This document shows positions 23,470-33,636 of a stretch of DNA of 64,000 nt, in pieces. The stretch comes from Protopterus annectens (taxonomy: Eukaryota > Chordata > Ceratodontiformes > Protopteridae). Made by a program: the position numbers and the translations under genes. Position 1 is the first letter of the stretch; the number at the start of each line of letters is the position of its first letter. The stretch is from assembly GCF_019279795.1 (NCBI RefSeq), contig NC_056734.1, positions 1,336,067 to 1,400,066 on the forward strand, in the 5' to 3' direction. The notes beneath the pieces are model-generated. The model was not told the DNA's origin. It saw only the letters and a list, made by a program, of their open reading frames with translations, and did not search any database.

Positions 23470-23840
23470 TTGAATGAGTTTGTGACCAACCTTAGTACTA
23501 GCAGTGACATGGAAATACTGCATGATGAATTTTTGTTGGATGTATACCAAGGGTTGAAATGTGTTACTTTGAAACAACAAGGTTTCATTATTTACAATTA
23601 TACTGAATTAGAAATAGGGAATACACATTTTGAATTATTTGCTAAAGGTCTGAGTTTTGTTCCTAGTTTTAAGTTGGACATTGCTCATTTATTGTCGAAT
23701 TTGAAATTATTTACGAGGAGGCTTAACCTTCTGAAATACTTTCATGACAATCAGACAAACAATACTGCTGAAGTTAATACTTTAAGACCTTTGCTTAAGA
23801 GAAAGAGTACATTAGTCGTTTTATTAAACAACTGTGATTT
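23470..23840 (+). pseudogene. PLE N-terminal region
   Basis: The frame gives NEFVTNLSTSSDMEILHDEF, then IYNYTELEIGNTHFELFAKG, LSFVPSFKLDIAHLLSNLK and RRLNLLKYFHDNQTN. The pattern of short hydrophobic blocks followed by FAKGLSFVP is shared with the 17.9-kb region of the large antisense PLE. After about LLKRKSTLV the frame runs into unrelated sequence. No RT follows. Confidence 0.75.
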
Positions 23841-23950
23841 GGGAGCGTATTCCTGGTTGGTTCTTTTTTGGTTCCTCTGGCTGTGCTTTTACATCGACGC
23901 TGCCCAGCTGTTCAGTTGCCGGTTGCAGTAGCCGTGGTATTGTGTTTGTA
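23692..23950 (+). repeat. inverted repeat arm, right
   Basis: Partner of 22999-23257. Its first two thirds are PLE N-terminal coding sequence; the rest (ending TGTGTTTGTA) is non-coding. Confidence 0.95.
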
Positions 23951-23976
23951 ATAGCCAGTTATTTGTTAGGTGACCC

Positions 23977-24291
23977 TTGAATAGGCTTTTGAATTTAGTA
24001 GGGTTAACTGTGTGTGTTTATTTAAGTAAGTGTATGGCATGTGATGCCTATTACATGGGTAAGACGAATTGTAAGTTAAAGGAACAGGTAGGGAACCATA
24101 TATCAGAAATTAATAGGAAAGTTTGTACTAATGCAATTTATAAAAACATCAGTGAAACTGATAACTCACATCATTTTAAGTTTATGATTCTGCAGGTTGT
24201 TCATGAAAGTTTAAGAGGTGGCAATCTAAATAATATGAATGAGAACGCAGAGCTTAGATGGATTTTATGGCACATGGGTTTCCAGGTTTAG
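23977..24291 (+). pseudogene. PLE GIY-YIG endonuclease domain
   Basis: The frame shows TVCVYLSKCMACDAYYMGKT, i.e. the GIY-YIG core (VYL ... YYMGKT) with a CxxC pair, then LKEQVGNHISEI, SHHFKFMILQVVHESLRGGN and LNNMNENAELRWI (catalytic Glu region). It matches the C-terminal domain of the PLE at 33.1-33.45 kb. Upstream RT is missing. About 104 residues remain open. Confidence 0.85.
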
Positions 24292-24532
24292 ATGGAACTG
24301 TTATGATAAAATGTATATTAAAAGATTTGCATAATAAGGTTAATTGATTTATTTTGCAGCTGTAATTTTGTACTAGTTATATCATGCGATTTTAATTATA
24401 TGGTGCTCATGTGATTTTACCTTATTTAAATGTAGTTTGTGTTAAGTCTGACTATGCCTAATGAAGCTGATTGGGAAAGTTTTACTGGCGTTATTATTAA
24501 AAAGTTTTATATGTTTGACCCCACTGTTTATG

Positions 24533-24897
24533 TTCTGTTGATGGTGGTAATGAGGTCAAGGTCTCTGGAGCATGTGGTGAGGAGGGATTGAGATTTCTTT
24601 AGATATAGCCTTTCTAACAGAGCTGGGTCAGACATGGCTTTGTAAGTCAAGCAGAGATCGCTTCTAAGTAGACGATATGAGACAGAGAATAGTTGGAGTT
24701 TTTTGAGTTTGTCCATATAGGACAAGTGTTTAAGGCCTAGGATCCTCTTTGTGAGGTACTTTTGCAGCCTTTCCAGTTGCTGCAGGTGTCTAGTGAGGTA
24801 CATGCCAAATGCCAAATGGGGCATTGTACTCGATGATTGGCCTAATAAGGGAAGAGTAGAGGGAGACAATGACCTCTTTCTTCCTGGATGCAAAACT
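24533..24897 (-). mobile_element. CR1-type LINE fragment inside PLE tail
   Basis: Minus-strand translation gives FGMYLTRHLQQLERLQKYLT, KRILGLKHLSYMDKLKKLQL and LTYKAMSDPALLERLYLKKS, the RT thumb region of the CR1-type family. Both the 5' part and the true 3' tail are missing, which is unusual because LINEs normally keep the 3' end. PLE-tail sequence of about 35 bp is repeated on both sides. Confidence 0.85.
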
Positions 24898-24989
24898 CTT
24901 AGTAATTAAAAAGTTTTATACGTTGGACCCCACTGTTTCCTGGTTGGATTTTATTTGTTTGTAGTATCTTGTGAATGTGAGGTCAACAC

Positions 24990-25020
24990 CATAACCATTA
25001 CACCAACCCTCCACACACCT
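24990..25020 (-). mobile_element. SINE head fragment
   Basis: Minus-strand GAGGGTTGGTGTAATGGTTA resembles the tRNA-like head of the CR1-tailed SINEs (AGGTTGGCATAATGGTTAAG). Only the A-box part remains. Confidence 0.4.
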
Positions 25021-25157
25021 GAGGTCTAGAAAGATAGTCTGGTTTTGCCAATGTTTAACAGAGGAGATTGCAGGCAATAACAGACTTCTTAGCCTAAAAG
25101 GTATTACCAGGAAATTATTAAAAAAATGTATTGAATTTTTTACTTGCAAATTCCATG

Positions 25158-25480
25158 AAACTATATATCTGATCTGCAACAGCATATGTTTATTTTTGCT
25201 AAACCCTATACCTCAAATTTATTGCAGTTTTACACTTCTATCAAAGATGGCCTTGATCTTAACATCCTGTCTGATGCTATATACTCAGATCTAAGGAAGG
25301 CCTTTGAAACTATATGTCAGGATGAAATAATAATTCAGTTATTTATTTATTAAACTTCATATATAATTCACAAGATTTTGAGGATTGGCTCAGAAACAGA
25401 CAATTTAGAGTCAGATTCTGCCACTCCTTCCCCACTTCTAACATTCCTGTAACCCGTCTCTAGTACACTATGCCTCCAAA
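25158..25480 (+). pseudogene. LINE RT fragment (jockey superfamily)
   Basis: One frame gives FIFAKPYTSNLLQFYTSIKD, then AIYSDLRKAFETICQDEIII, recognisable as RT motif A and the segment before it. After an AT-rich piece, EDWLRNRQFRVRFCHSF resembles the next RT segment. Stops are present. Part of it (25160-25285) is duplicated at 26097-26215. Confidence 0.6.
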
Positions 25481-25654
25481 GACTTAAGGACCCTTTGCAT
25501 AATTTGCTCGATAGCTCCATTCCATCAATAGAATTCAGCAAAGCAGATATCTATCCAATCAGTTGCAGTAATAGCATATACCGCTTATTCTTCGGGATGG
25601 CATAGCAGTGTTCATCAGATGAGGCTTTCCTTTAATCAGCTCTTAGCCCATGTA
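25481..25654 (+). repeat. direct-repeat segment P, copy 1
   Basis: ACTTAAGGACCCTTTGCATA ... CCATTCCATCAATAGAATTC ... GGGATGGCATAGCAGTGTTC recurs at 27505-27830 with an extra internal segment there. Confidence 0.8.
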
Positions 25655-26095
25655 GTAGGTTCATAGGTGTGTACTAGGCTAATGGCCCTGCAGCCTTTAC
25701 AAGGCTAGCCCATAGGATTATCCTGGCATCGTGCCACCCAACCTTGTTCCCAGTGCTTCTGTCGAGTAAAGCCAGTAGAGTGATTCCTGGGATGAATTTT
25801 CTATTTCCCATCCACTCATCAAGATTTCTCCTGAAGAGGGCCAGTGAGGTGCTCTGCTTGACATGTAAGGGAAGTCTGTTCCATAAAATGGGCAGTCTTT
25901 GGGTTATGAACCTGTCCCTCCAGCATGTTCTGTTGACTGTGGTAATGAGGTTGAGATCTCTGGTGCGTGTGGTGTGGAGGGATTGGGATTTCTTCAGATG
26001 TAGCATTTCTAACATAGCTGGGTCAGACATGGCTTTGTAAGTCAAGCAGAGATTGTGTCTAAGTAGGTGATATGAGACAGAGAATAGTTTAAACT
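25655..26095 (-). mobile_element. CR1-type LINE 3' fragment
   Basis: Minus-strand frame: LTYKAMSDPAMLEMLHLKKS, TTRTRDLNLITTVNRTCWRD, LWNRLPLHVKQSTSLALFRR, NLDEWMGNRKFIPGIT, ending in the family tail (GGCTAGCCTTGTAAAGGCTG, TAGCCTAGTACACACCTATG). It is 5'-truncated with an intact 3' end and the C-terminal 120 codons open. Confidence 0.9.
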
Positions 26096-26096
26096 A

Positions 26097-26215
26097 TATT
26101 TGTGATCTGCAACAGCATAGGTTTATTTTTGCGAAATCCTATACCTCAAATTTATTGCCGTTTTACACTTCTGTCAAAGATGACCTTGATCGTAACATCC
26201 TGTCTGATGCTATGC
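26097..26215 (+). repeat. duplicate of the 25.16-kb RT piece
   Basis: GATCTGCAACAGCATAGG through CCTGTCTGATGCTAT matches 25163-25285 with scattered substitutions. Confidence 0.85.
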
Positions 26216-26580
26216 TTTTAAACTCAATACTTTGAACTGTTTAACCATGCAAATACTTCAGCTTCTTTACTCTGTCATTTACTACAGATATTAAGTATCG
26301 TAAATCAGTAGGTAACAGTCATCCTTAGTAATAACTTTTATGCTTTTCTGACCTAGCTGGAATAAGTAGCCCCCTATCTGCTACACTATAACCTTACCTT
26401 TACATCAGCTAAGCATATGTTTGGCACTAAAGCTCGTAGTATAACACTTTAATCACAGCACTCTGCATATCATCATTTCACCACCTCTGTTGTACATTCT
26501 AGAAATATATATATTGCCTGAACTACCTTCCTGATCATGTTTCTTCAATAACAGTTATCACAGGTCAGGTGCTGCCATAA
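26210..26580 (+). repeat. direct-repeat segment Q, copy 1
   Basis: AATACTTTGAACTGTTTAAC ... TATGCTTTTCTGACCTAG ... ACAGTTATCACAG recurs at 27840-28195 at roughly 85-90 % identity. Copy 2 directly precedes the body of the L2-type LINE, so Q may be its 5' UTR. Confidence 0.85.
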
Positions 26581-27504
26581 TATTCTTAGTATTAGGAGTT
26601 ATTCTAATTTCATTTCTCCCACTGTCCTTTGTGCCATTTACAAATCATCTCCTTCTAGCCTGGTGCAAGTCTGCCTATCCTTCCCCACTTCTAACATTCC
26701 TGGAACCTGTCCCTGGAACGCTATGCCTAAGTAAGTTCTTGGGTTGCAGTTGCTAATCAGTGCAGTAAATTTGATTCATTTTATTCTGCAGAAGTATTTA
26801 AATTATTTCCTTCCTATTATGAATGTTTTTTTACAATTTAACACTGCTACTAATAGCTAAAGCTGTTTTTACCTTTGGTTTACCTGCTTGCCATTGTGTT
26901 TGCTGTACCTAGTCAAAAGAACAGGAATGTTATTAAGATTACATTGCAATATTGTACCTCTTGTGCTTGTCCGGTTTATCTCTTAATTAATGTTTGTAAC
27001 ACTCTTTCCTCGGTCGTGGTTCATCTGATTGTGTAATAGTTGCCGTACTTAGACTTCTCGGGTATATATGTCTCATTTCTGCCCTTCTTTCTCCATTTCT
27101 TATTTAAAATACTCCTCCCTGTAATAAATTGATATTTTTCTGTTCCTTAAGCATGTCCCTTTAAAACAGCTAGAATATCTTAGCCACCGATACATGATTG
27201 ATTCAGCTCGCTGCTTACTGTGCTCTGAATTGCTTATCTCTTTTAGCAGCTCTTGTCATAGCTCGAACTGTGCTAACTATATTACTTAACTTTGCCATAT
27301 TATTTCTTTTGCCACTGGGATCAACATACGATATCTTATATTATTAAAAACCATTACAGCAAATAACAGTCTTCTGATATTGAATAGTAATATCTTCACT
27401 TCTGTATCTCAAAGATGTTCTAATTGCATAATATTTGTGTCTAATCTGTTAAGCTTATTTTATCATTTATCTCACCTTTTCTCCTCTGTAATCATTTTCA
27501 TAGG

Positions 27505-27830
27505 ACTTAAGGACTCTTTAAGTTAACTAACTAGACAGTTTCCATTCCACCAATAGAATTCAGTGAATCAGATATCTACCCAATCAAATCATTACATCTA
27601 GCTCCTTTCATAGCTGAAATAAAACTAAAAGGACTTGTATGTTTCCCATTTCTACAGTTTAAATTGGAATATTTTGTTCCTATTGTCCAGTGGAATACCT
27701 CTGTACTCACTATCAGTGTAAACAGTTGCAGTAATAGCATATATTGTTTATTATATTATTGGGGATGGCATAGCAGTGTTCCTCAGACGTGGCTTTCCTT
27801 AATGAGCTCTAAGCCCAAGTAATGCTATAC
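27505..27830 (+). repeat. direct-repeat segment P, copy 2
   Basis: Matches 25481-25654 at both ends (GACTTAAGGACTCTTTAAGT, GGGATGGCATAGCAGTGTTC) but carries about 130 bp more in the middle. Confidence 0.78.
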
Positions 27831-27839
27831 TTCATGCCT

Positions 27840-28195
27840 TTAAATGCAATACTTTGAACTGTTTAACCATACACATACTTTAGCTTCTTATTCTCTCATG
27901 TATTACAGATATTAATGATCTTGATGCATAGTTAATAACCTTCCTTAGTAATCACTTTTATGCTTTTCTGACCTAGTTGAAATAAGTAGCTCCCTATCTG
28001 CTAAACTATAACCTTACCTTTATATCAGTTAAACATATGTTTGGCAGTAAAAGCTGTAGTATAAGACTTTAATCGTAGCACTCTTCATATCAGAATCCCA
28101 TCTCCTCTGTTATACATTCTACAAACATATATATTGCCTAAACTACCTTACTGATAATTTTTTTCCAATCGCAGTTATCACAGTTCGGGTGCTGC
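27840..28195 (+). repeat. direct-repeat segment Q, copy 2
   Basis: Second copy of 26210-26580, ending where the C/T-rich start of the L2-type LINE begins. Confidence 0.85.
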
Positions 28196-28578
28196 CCTCC
28201 CCATTCACCTTTGCTATGCTTGGGCTCACTCTGCTCCCCTACTCTACCCCCAATTCCCATCCACTAAAGTTATATCCTATAACTCCACCCACTGCTCTTA
28301 AACTCAGCAGTAACACTGCTGCATCAATGAGCTCCCTACCCTGCCTTGTCTACACCATTATCCTCTATTCCGTTACTACCTTTTATCTTCTTACTTTCCC
28401 TCCACCCATTCCTACACTCTTGTCTCTACCACAATACAACTTCCACTTACTATTTCTTAACACACTTCGCAAACATAACCAATCCTGTCCCTGCTACTAT
28501 CCCTCCCTATACTCAACTATTCCAAGCCCTAATTTTTCATACCTTATTACTCTTTCTCTCCTCTTCTTGCATCTCTAG
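28189..28578 (+). pseudogene. C/T-rich open stretch, possible L2 ORF1 relic
   Basis: Open for 129 codons, composed mostly of Pro, Ser, Leu and Thr because the DNA is C/T-rich. I recognise no domain. Its position between the putative 5' UTR and the endonuclease is where an ORF1 would be, but the openness may be compositional. Confidence 0.3.
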
Positions 28579-29129
28579 TTATTCTTAGCTCTCACTCATA
28601 GTCTAGTCACTTCACTTCCTTACTCGCAGTGTACATATCTCCTCTACCATATCCCACTGCACCCTACCCTCTACTTCTCTCCAACTGTATTCCAATTTCT
28701 TCAATATAGCCACTCCATCCCACCTCCCTTAATGTCACTCACAGCATAAATATATTATTTCTTTTTTATTTCACCCTATCTTTCTTTCTTTCTATTATCA
28801 CATCTCACAGTACTTAACCCTACCTTTCCCCCTAAGTATACAACTTTCACAACATTCCTACTTAACCCATCAAAGAACTACCCTGATATATCTCCTAGCC
28901 TATTTCAAATAAGATCTCTGCTCTACACTAAATTAATATTTTTTCCATCACAATGTAGCACTTTGCCCTATCAGTATCACCTTAGCAGATCAAAAAGAAA
29001 CCAACTACCATCCTTTTACTCCCCTAGATTCTCAAACTTATCCCCTAATCCAGGACCTACTTCCACTAACCTAGCAACTATAACTAACCCCATAACTCCT
29101 ATAAATCCTTAAATATTGTTACATTTAAT

Positions 29130-29830
29130 TTCCAAAGTATTTGTAATTAAATAACAGACTTTCACACCTGGGTATCTCATGATCAGCTAGATATTACTGC
29201 TGTTACCAAGACCTGGCTTAAACCAATTATAAAAGATTCAGAAGTTCTCCCTCCAGGCTTCAATACAATAAAGTCAGACATACTTCACAAAAAAGGAGTT
29301 GGTATTGTTCTCCTTTTCTCTCACACCTACAACATAACTCCATACTCAAACATTACTCCACAGTTCTCTAATGCTGAAATTCTCATTGCCTTTCTAAAAA
29401 TAAACAAATCGAAAAGATTATGTATCATAGTTCTATATAAAACCCCTGATAATAACATTGCCATTATGGAAGACATCATTGCCTGGATTGCCTAGCATTA
29501 AAAATTAAACCATAATTCTGGGTAATGTCAATATTAACTGGCTAAACATCTGTTCTAAATTCCCATCCTCAAACATTAATCTATTAAATTTCACTCAAAT
29601 CATTTCCACTCCAACTAGATTCAATAGGAATACTAATGAAGTTTCCATACTAGGCTGGATATTGGTTACTGATCCAAGTAAAATCTCTACAGACAGTGCT
29701 CTTCCAAATGCACTTAGTGATCATCTCCCTGCCTATGTTCATAGAACAGCTCCTTCCATTCAAAAGAAACATCACTACAAACAAATTTGGAATCTATCCA
29801 ACTTCAAACCATAGACATGTATTAATCTAC
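29130..29830 (+). pseudogene. L2-type endonuclease relic
   Basis: Landmarks in one frame: DITAVTKTWLKP (the usual TETWL with catalytic Glu now Lys), PPGFNTIKSD, GVGIVLLFSHTYN, a degraded GDFN motif as GNVNINWLN and NALSDHLPAYV (SDH intact). Stops and frame changes are frequent, and two catalytic positions are lost. Confidence 0.72.
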
Positions 29831-30309
29831 TAAAATGTTTAAACTGGAGTATCCTAAAAACTCTATCTCTTGATGATGCTGTAAATTACTTTAATATAAC
29901 ATTTCTGGAAACTCTAAACAGTATGGCACCTCTTTCAGTAACATCAAAACAAAGTATGCCCCATGGCTAACCAAACCTACAAAAGCACCAGTGCTAACTA
30001 GGAACAAAGCTTGGAAACAATGGCTAAAAAATAGAACCCCCCCCCCCAGACCTGTTGAAATTCAAGCAGCTTTGCAACCAGGTAATAAAACAAGTAATGA
30101 AAGGTAAAAAAAGATTACAACCTGAAAGTTCAAACTGATCATAAGCACAAACCCAGAAAATTCTGGACTTTTATTACATCACTATTAAGCCCTGGCACTA
30201 GAATCAATCCTTGTCCATACCCTGATAAACTCCATCAGAAATAGCCAGTCTCTTTAAATCCCACTTATTAATAGTATTTCAAATATCACCACCAAGGCTA
30301 TCCTCTCCC

Positions 30310-31645
30310 ATGTCTTCCTTCAGTTATTGTGATGCAACAACCATTTCTACACCCACCTTCACCCTCCAACCCATTCCAACTAATACTCTAAAAAGACTTC
30401 TTCTCAAACTCAAGTCTAGCTCTAATGCTGGTAATAACCATCCTAGAGAATTCCTAAAAGTAGCAGCCAGTGTCATTGCCTACCCTATCAGTATACTCAT
30501 CAATGGATCCATCCTTAAATCTTATTTCCTAAAAGTTTGGAAATAGGAATTTATTCTGCCCTCCACAAAGGAGGTAACTATACAGATATCTCCAACTACC
30601 ATCCTATTGCCATCCTTTCACTCATCTCCAAACTTCTTGCAAGATGTATACATATACATCTCCCAAACTTTCTTCTTAAAAACAAATTATATCTCCTTCA
30701 CAACATGGCTTTAGAGCAGGTCATAGTACTATGACTGCCTTAATTTCATTCATGGATACCGTCAACAAGGCCCGTGACTCAGGCAAAATTGTCTCTCATC
30801 TATTTCTTGACTTACCAAAAGCTTTTGATACACCTTACGTCTAACTCCGCTCTCCACAACTGGTCTCTCCTCAACTGTCTCAATTGGTTTTCATGCTACC
30901 TAATGGACAGACAACAGGCCATTAAATGGCAGAACTCCTTCTCTCCATATCTTTGAATCTGGAGTTCCCCAAGGCTCCATATTAGGTTGCCTCCTATTCA
31001 ACATCTTTATTAATTGTCTTCAGTCTTCATTCTATCAAAGCTCTCCCAAACAATATGCAGATGACTCAGCTATTATCTGTTTAGCTGTCTCTATGTCTCA
31101 TCTTCAAGAACTCAATCAGCAAGCTCTTAATTCTATAGAGACCTGGCTAAGTAACAATCATCTGACATTCAACCCACACAAAACTAAACTAATTCTATTT
31201 ACCCTTAAGAAAAAGACTCTTCTGAACAAAGCCCAATTTACCATACAGTCCCAAAGTAACGCAATAATTGAAGTTGTCACTTATACCAAACTACTTGGAG
31301 TAATAATAGATGAACATCTAAAATTTGACCTTCATGTATAACATAATATTAACAAAACCCATCAGAAGCTAAGCATTCTCTATCAGCACAAACATTTTCT
31401 TAGCTCATCTAGTAAGCAGACACTTGCAATTACTTATTTACTTCCCTCTGTCATCTATGGTGCCTGTTTACTCATTAACCTACAATCCTCACTAAAATCT
31501 AAGCTTGACGCATGCTATAATAAAATTACAAAATTTGCTACAAATACTACACTCACTGCTGTGCAGCTCTACACTCCCTCAGTTGGCTTTACTCCCACAC
31601 TACCTTACCTACTTGCAACTGACAACTGCACATAAATTAATCTAC
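30310..31645 (+). pseudogene. L2-type reverse transcriptase relic
   Basis: Landmarks: LLLKLKSSSNAGNNHPREFL (fingers), LHKGGNYTDISNYHPIAILS, then motif A near 30805 (FLTYQKLLIHL-like, decayed), FSCYLMDRQQAIKW, GVPQGSILGC in a shifted frame near 30970, a YADDSA box near 31055 and WLSNNHLTFNPHKTKLILFT. The end reaches LTTAHKLIYKLL, where the PLE interrupts it. At least five frame changes. Confidence 0.75.
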
Positions 31646-31663
31646 AAACTTTTAGTATAAGTT

Positions 31664-32551
31664 GTGCTGGCCAATTGGGAAAAAGAGTCAGTCTTTTGTA
31701 GTGAAATGTTTAAACAATATGTCACCTTTTATAAACGTTTTGTGGACAACATCTTTTTTATTTGGCATGGCAATAAGGCAGAGCTTGAAAGTTGTGTGCT
31801 GTTCTTAGGGAATACTACCTCTTACTTGTCATTCTCTTTACACTATTCCCCAGTAAAGACTGATTTTCTAGACATAAGTGTGAAGAAGAATATGCTTGGC
31901 AATATATCAACTAGGTTATACAGAAAACCTTGCAGGAGAAACAATATTCTGCATTGCTCGAGTATGCATCCTAGGCATATTAATAAAAATGTTGTAAAGA
32001 ATCAGGTGATTCGATGCATGAGACTGCACACTGATGTGGAAAGTCTAGAAGAGTCACTTGATGTATTGTGTATAGATCTTAAGAATAGGGGTTATAAAAC
32101 CTAAGAAATAGATAAAGCAATAAAAGAAGTGAGCATGTAATAAAACAAAACCCTTCTTTTCTGATATGTCCCCCTATGTCCTCAAAGGCTGATAAGGGAG
32201 TAGGCACTGAAGTGGTGAACAGGATGTGTTTGACTTTCTGTGGCGATGTTAATAAAATCTGTGAGATTGTGAAAAGGAACTGGCCAATCTTATTAACCAA
32301 TCCCAAAATTAGTAGGGTTATAGAACTTGTCCCTAAATTCAGCTTCAAGAATAGCAGGAATTTGAAGCAACGTTTGTGTTATAAACACAATAGATCATAT
32401 GAACGGTTCACTTCACAGCATAAGGGCACATATGCCTGTAGGGTCTGTAAAGCTTGTTGTAATATCTGGTCAACTTGTATGTTTATGCACCCAATGTCTT
32501 CCAAGCCTATAGAGTTTTCTTTTAATGCAGACTGTTGCACCAAGAATATAG
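31664..32551 (+). pseudogene. PLE RT distal part and linker
   Basis: The frame starts in RT with YKRFVDNIFFIWHG (motif C region, second catalytic Asp changed: VDN), DFLDISVKKN, STRLYRKPCRRNNILH. A frameshift with stops lies near 32104-32160. The linker continues from about 32176: SFKNSRNLKQRL, HKGTYACRVCKACC (CxxC pair) and FSFNADCCTKNI, where the TIR element interrupts. The N-terminal half is absent through 5' truncation. Confidence 0.85.
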
Positions 32552-33112
32552 GGGTCTATATTAGAACACCGAACATCTGAAATGTCGGGTGTTCTAATAT
32601 CGACCCGTTTTCAGCGAAGTAACAGGAAACCAAATTCTTTCCATTTCTGTTGCTTCGGTATTTTCAGCGCTTTGGTGGCAAGTTACATGTCAGGTTCAGG
32701 TAAGTGTGTGATTGTGTGGATGTGTGGGTTAGGGTGGGTTAGGTGAGTTAGGGTTAGGGTGCTGGTCAGGTAAGTGTGCGATTGTGTGGACGTGTGGGTT
32801 AGGGCGGGTTAGGCGAATTAGGGTTAGGGCGCGGGTGAGGTGACTGTGCGATAGTGACAGACCTTAGGGTTAGGGTTTGGGTTAAGGTAAGTGGATAGTT
32901 AGTGGTGTTTGTATAGTTTAGTGTAGGGTTAGGTGTTAGAGTTTAGGTGTATGTGTGTGGATTGCTGTTTGTTTGGTGTGCTTGTGTTGTGTGTATGTGT
33001 TTTGGAAAAAAATTTGCTGTTCCGACTATTCAATGTTTTCGTTTTTCGATTGCTAGGGTTTGATATTAGAACACCCAACATTTTGAATGTTCGGTATTCT
33101 AATATAGACCTA
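32552..33112. mobile_element. 561-bp TIR element, 7-bp target duplication
   Basis: Flanked by AATATAG at 32545-32551 and 33113-33119. Ends: GGGTCTATATTAGAACACCG and, reverse-complemented, TAGGTCTATATTAGAATACC. Each end is itself a hairpin (ATTAGAACACCGAACAT pairs with the following ATGTCGGGTGTTCTAAT). Inside are a GAAGTAACAGGAAA / TTTCTGTTGCTTC hairpin and telomere-like repeats. No transposase frame. Deleting element plus one repeat (568 bp) puts both PLE halves in one frame. Confidence 0.88.
32694..32940 (+). repeat. telomere-like TTAGGG-rich tandem block
   Basis: A ~68-bp unit (GTAAGTGTGTGATTGTGTGG ... GGGTTAGGGTGGGTTAGG ... TTAGGGTTAGGGTGC) occurs a little over twice, then decays. It contains many TTAGGG words interspersed with variants. 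It lies wholly inside the TIR element. Confidence 0.85.
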
Positions 33113-33454
33113 AATATAGTATATATGGCTAAGTGCAACCTGTGTAGTAGTTTTTATATAGGTAAGACTAATTGTATGCTAAAGGAGAGAGTATTGGAGC
33201 ATTTGAATGATATACGTAACAACAAATTGACTAATGCACTGGCCAAACATGTATCTGAATGTGGTATGGATCATAATTTTAAGTTTTTGGTTTTACAGAA
33301 GATTAATGAAAGTCTAAGAGAGGGAGATCTATGTAACGAGAAAGAGTATATTGAGCTAAGATGGACTGTTAATTTTAAAGCATATGTTCCACCAGGCCTG
33401 AATAGTGCTGTCTCTTTAAAACCTCTTTTGAAGAAAAGAGGTTTGCTTCATTAG
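33113..33454 (+). pseudogene. PLE GIY-YIG endonuclease domain
   Basis: Continues the linker as NIVYMAKCNLCSSFYIGKTN: GIY-YIG core VYM ... FYIGKT with the CxxC pair, followed by LKERVLEHLNDIRNN, HVSECGMDHNFKFLVLQKIN, ESLREGDLCNEKEYIELRWT (Glu region) and PPGLNSAVSLKPL. It stops at 33452-33454. This domain itself is free of lesions; the TIR insertion upstream separates it from RT. Confidence 0.9.
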
Positions 33455-33522
33455 TTAATGTCTGCTTTTATTGGCTGTTACTAGTATTTAAACTTTTAGA
33501 AAGTGATTTGTTTTATTAAGGT

Positions 33523-33546
33523 CTGAAGAAGAGGGCAACCTCGAAA
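33523..33546 (+). ncRNA. hammerhead-like motif in PLE 3' UTR
   Basis: CTGAAGAA, then a perfect 4-bp stem GAGG / CCTC closed by a GCAA (GNRA) tetraloop, then GAAA. The order is that of a hammerhead core with one extra A before stem II, as at 15331-15361. Confidence 0.4.
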
Positions 33547-33636
33547 GCACTTACCTACCATTTGTAATTTGTATATTAAAGTATTTTTACTGTCTAGCTG
33601 CAACGCCTTTTTATTTTATATTTAAACTTTTAATAT

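Larger units (their letters stand above)
22941..23964 (+). mobile_element. PLE fragment with inverted 259-bp arms
   Basis: A direct repeat ATAGCCAGTTATTT at 22941-22954 and 23951-23964 looks like a 14-bp target duplication. Between them are an inverted arm (22999-23257), a middle and a forward arm (23692-23950). The forward strand from about 23470 encodes a PLE N-terminal region (YQGLKCVTLKQQGF, FAKGLSFVPSF, LFTRRLNLLKYF) related to that of the 15-18 kb PLE (FVKGFKFVPN). RT and endonuclease are absent. PLEs are known to integrate as tandem or inverted partial copies, which fits. Confidence 0.75.
23970..24985 (+). mobile_element. PLE 3' part: GIY-YIG plus tail, interrupted
   Basis: A 5'-truncated PLE. 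The endonuclease frame is at 23977-24291. A 3' UTR follows with CTAATGAAG and GAAAG (24455-24480) and TATTATTAAAAAGTTTTATA. At about 24533 it is broken by an antisense CR1 fragment and resumes near 24898 with TAATTAAAAAGTTTTATACG and GTTGGATTTTATTTGTTTG. The family is the one represented by the tail at 13.7-14.0 kb. Confidence 0.78.
31659..33623 (+). mobile_element. 5'-truncated PLE inserted in the L2-type LINE
   Basis: Flanked by AAACTTTTAGTAT (31646-31658) and AAACTTTTAATAT (33624-33636), a 13-bp target duplication with one mismatch. It holds the distal RT, a Cys-rich linker, GIY-YIG and the 3' UTR, and is itself split by a TIR element at 32552-33112. Removing the PLE rejoins the L2 frame as HKLIYKLL / ICPALSSIF. 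Confidence 0.9.
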
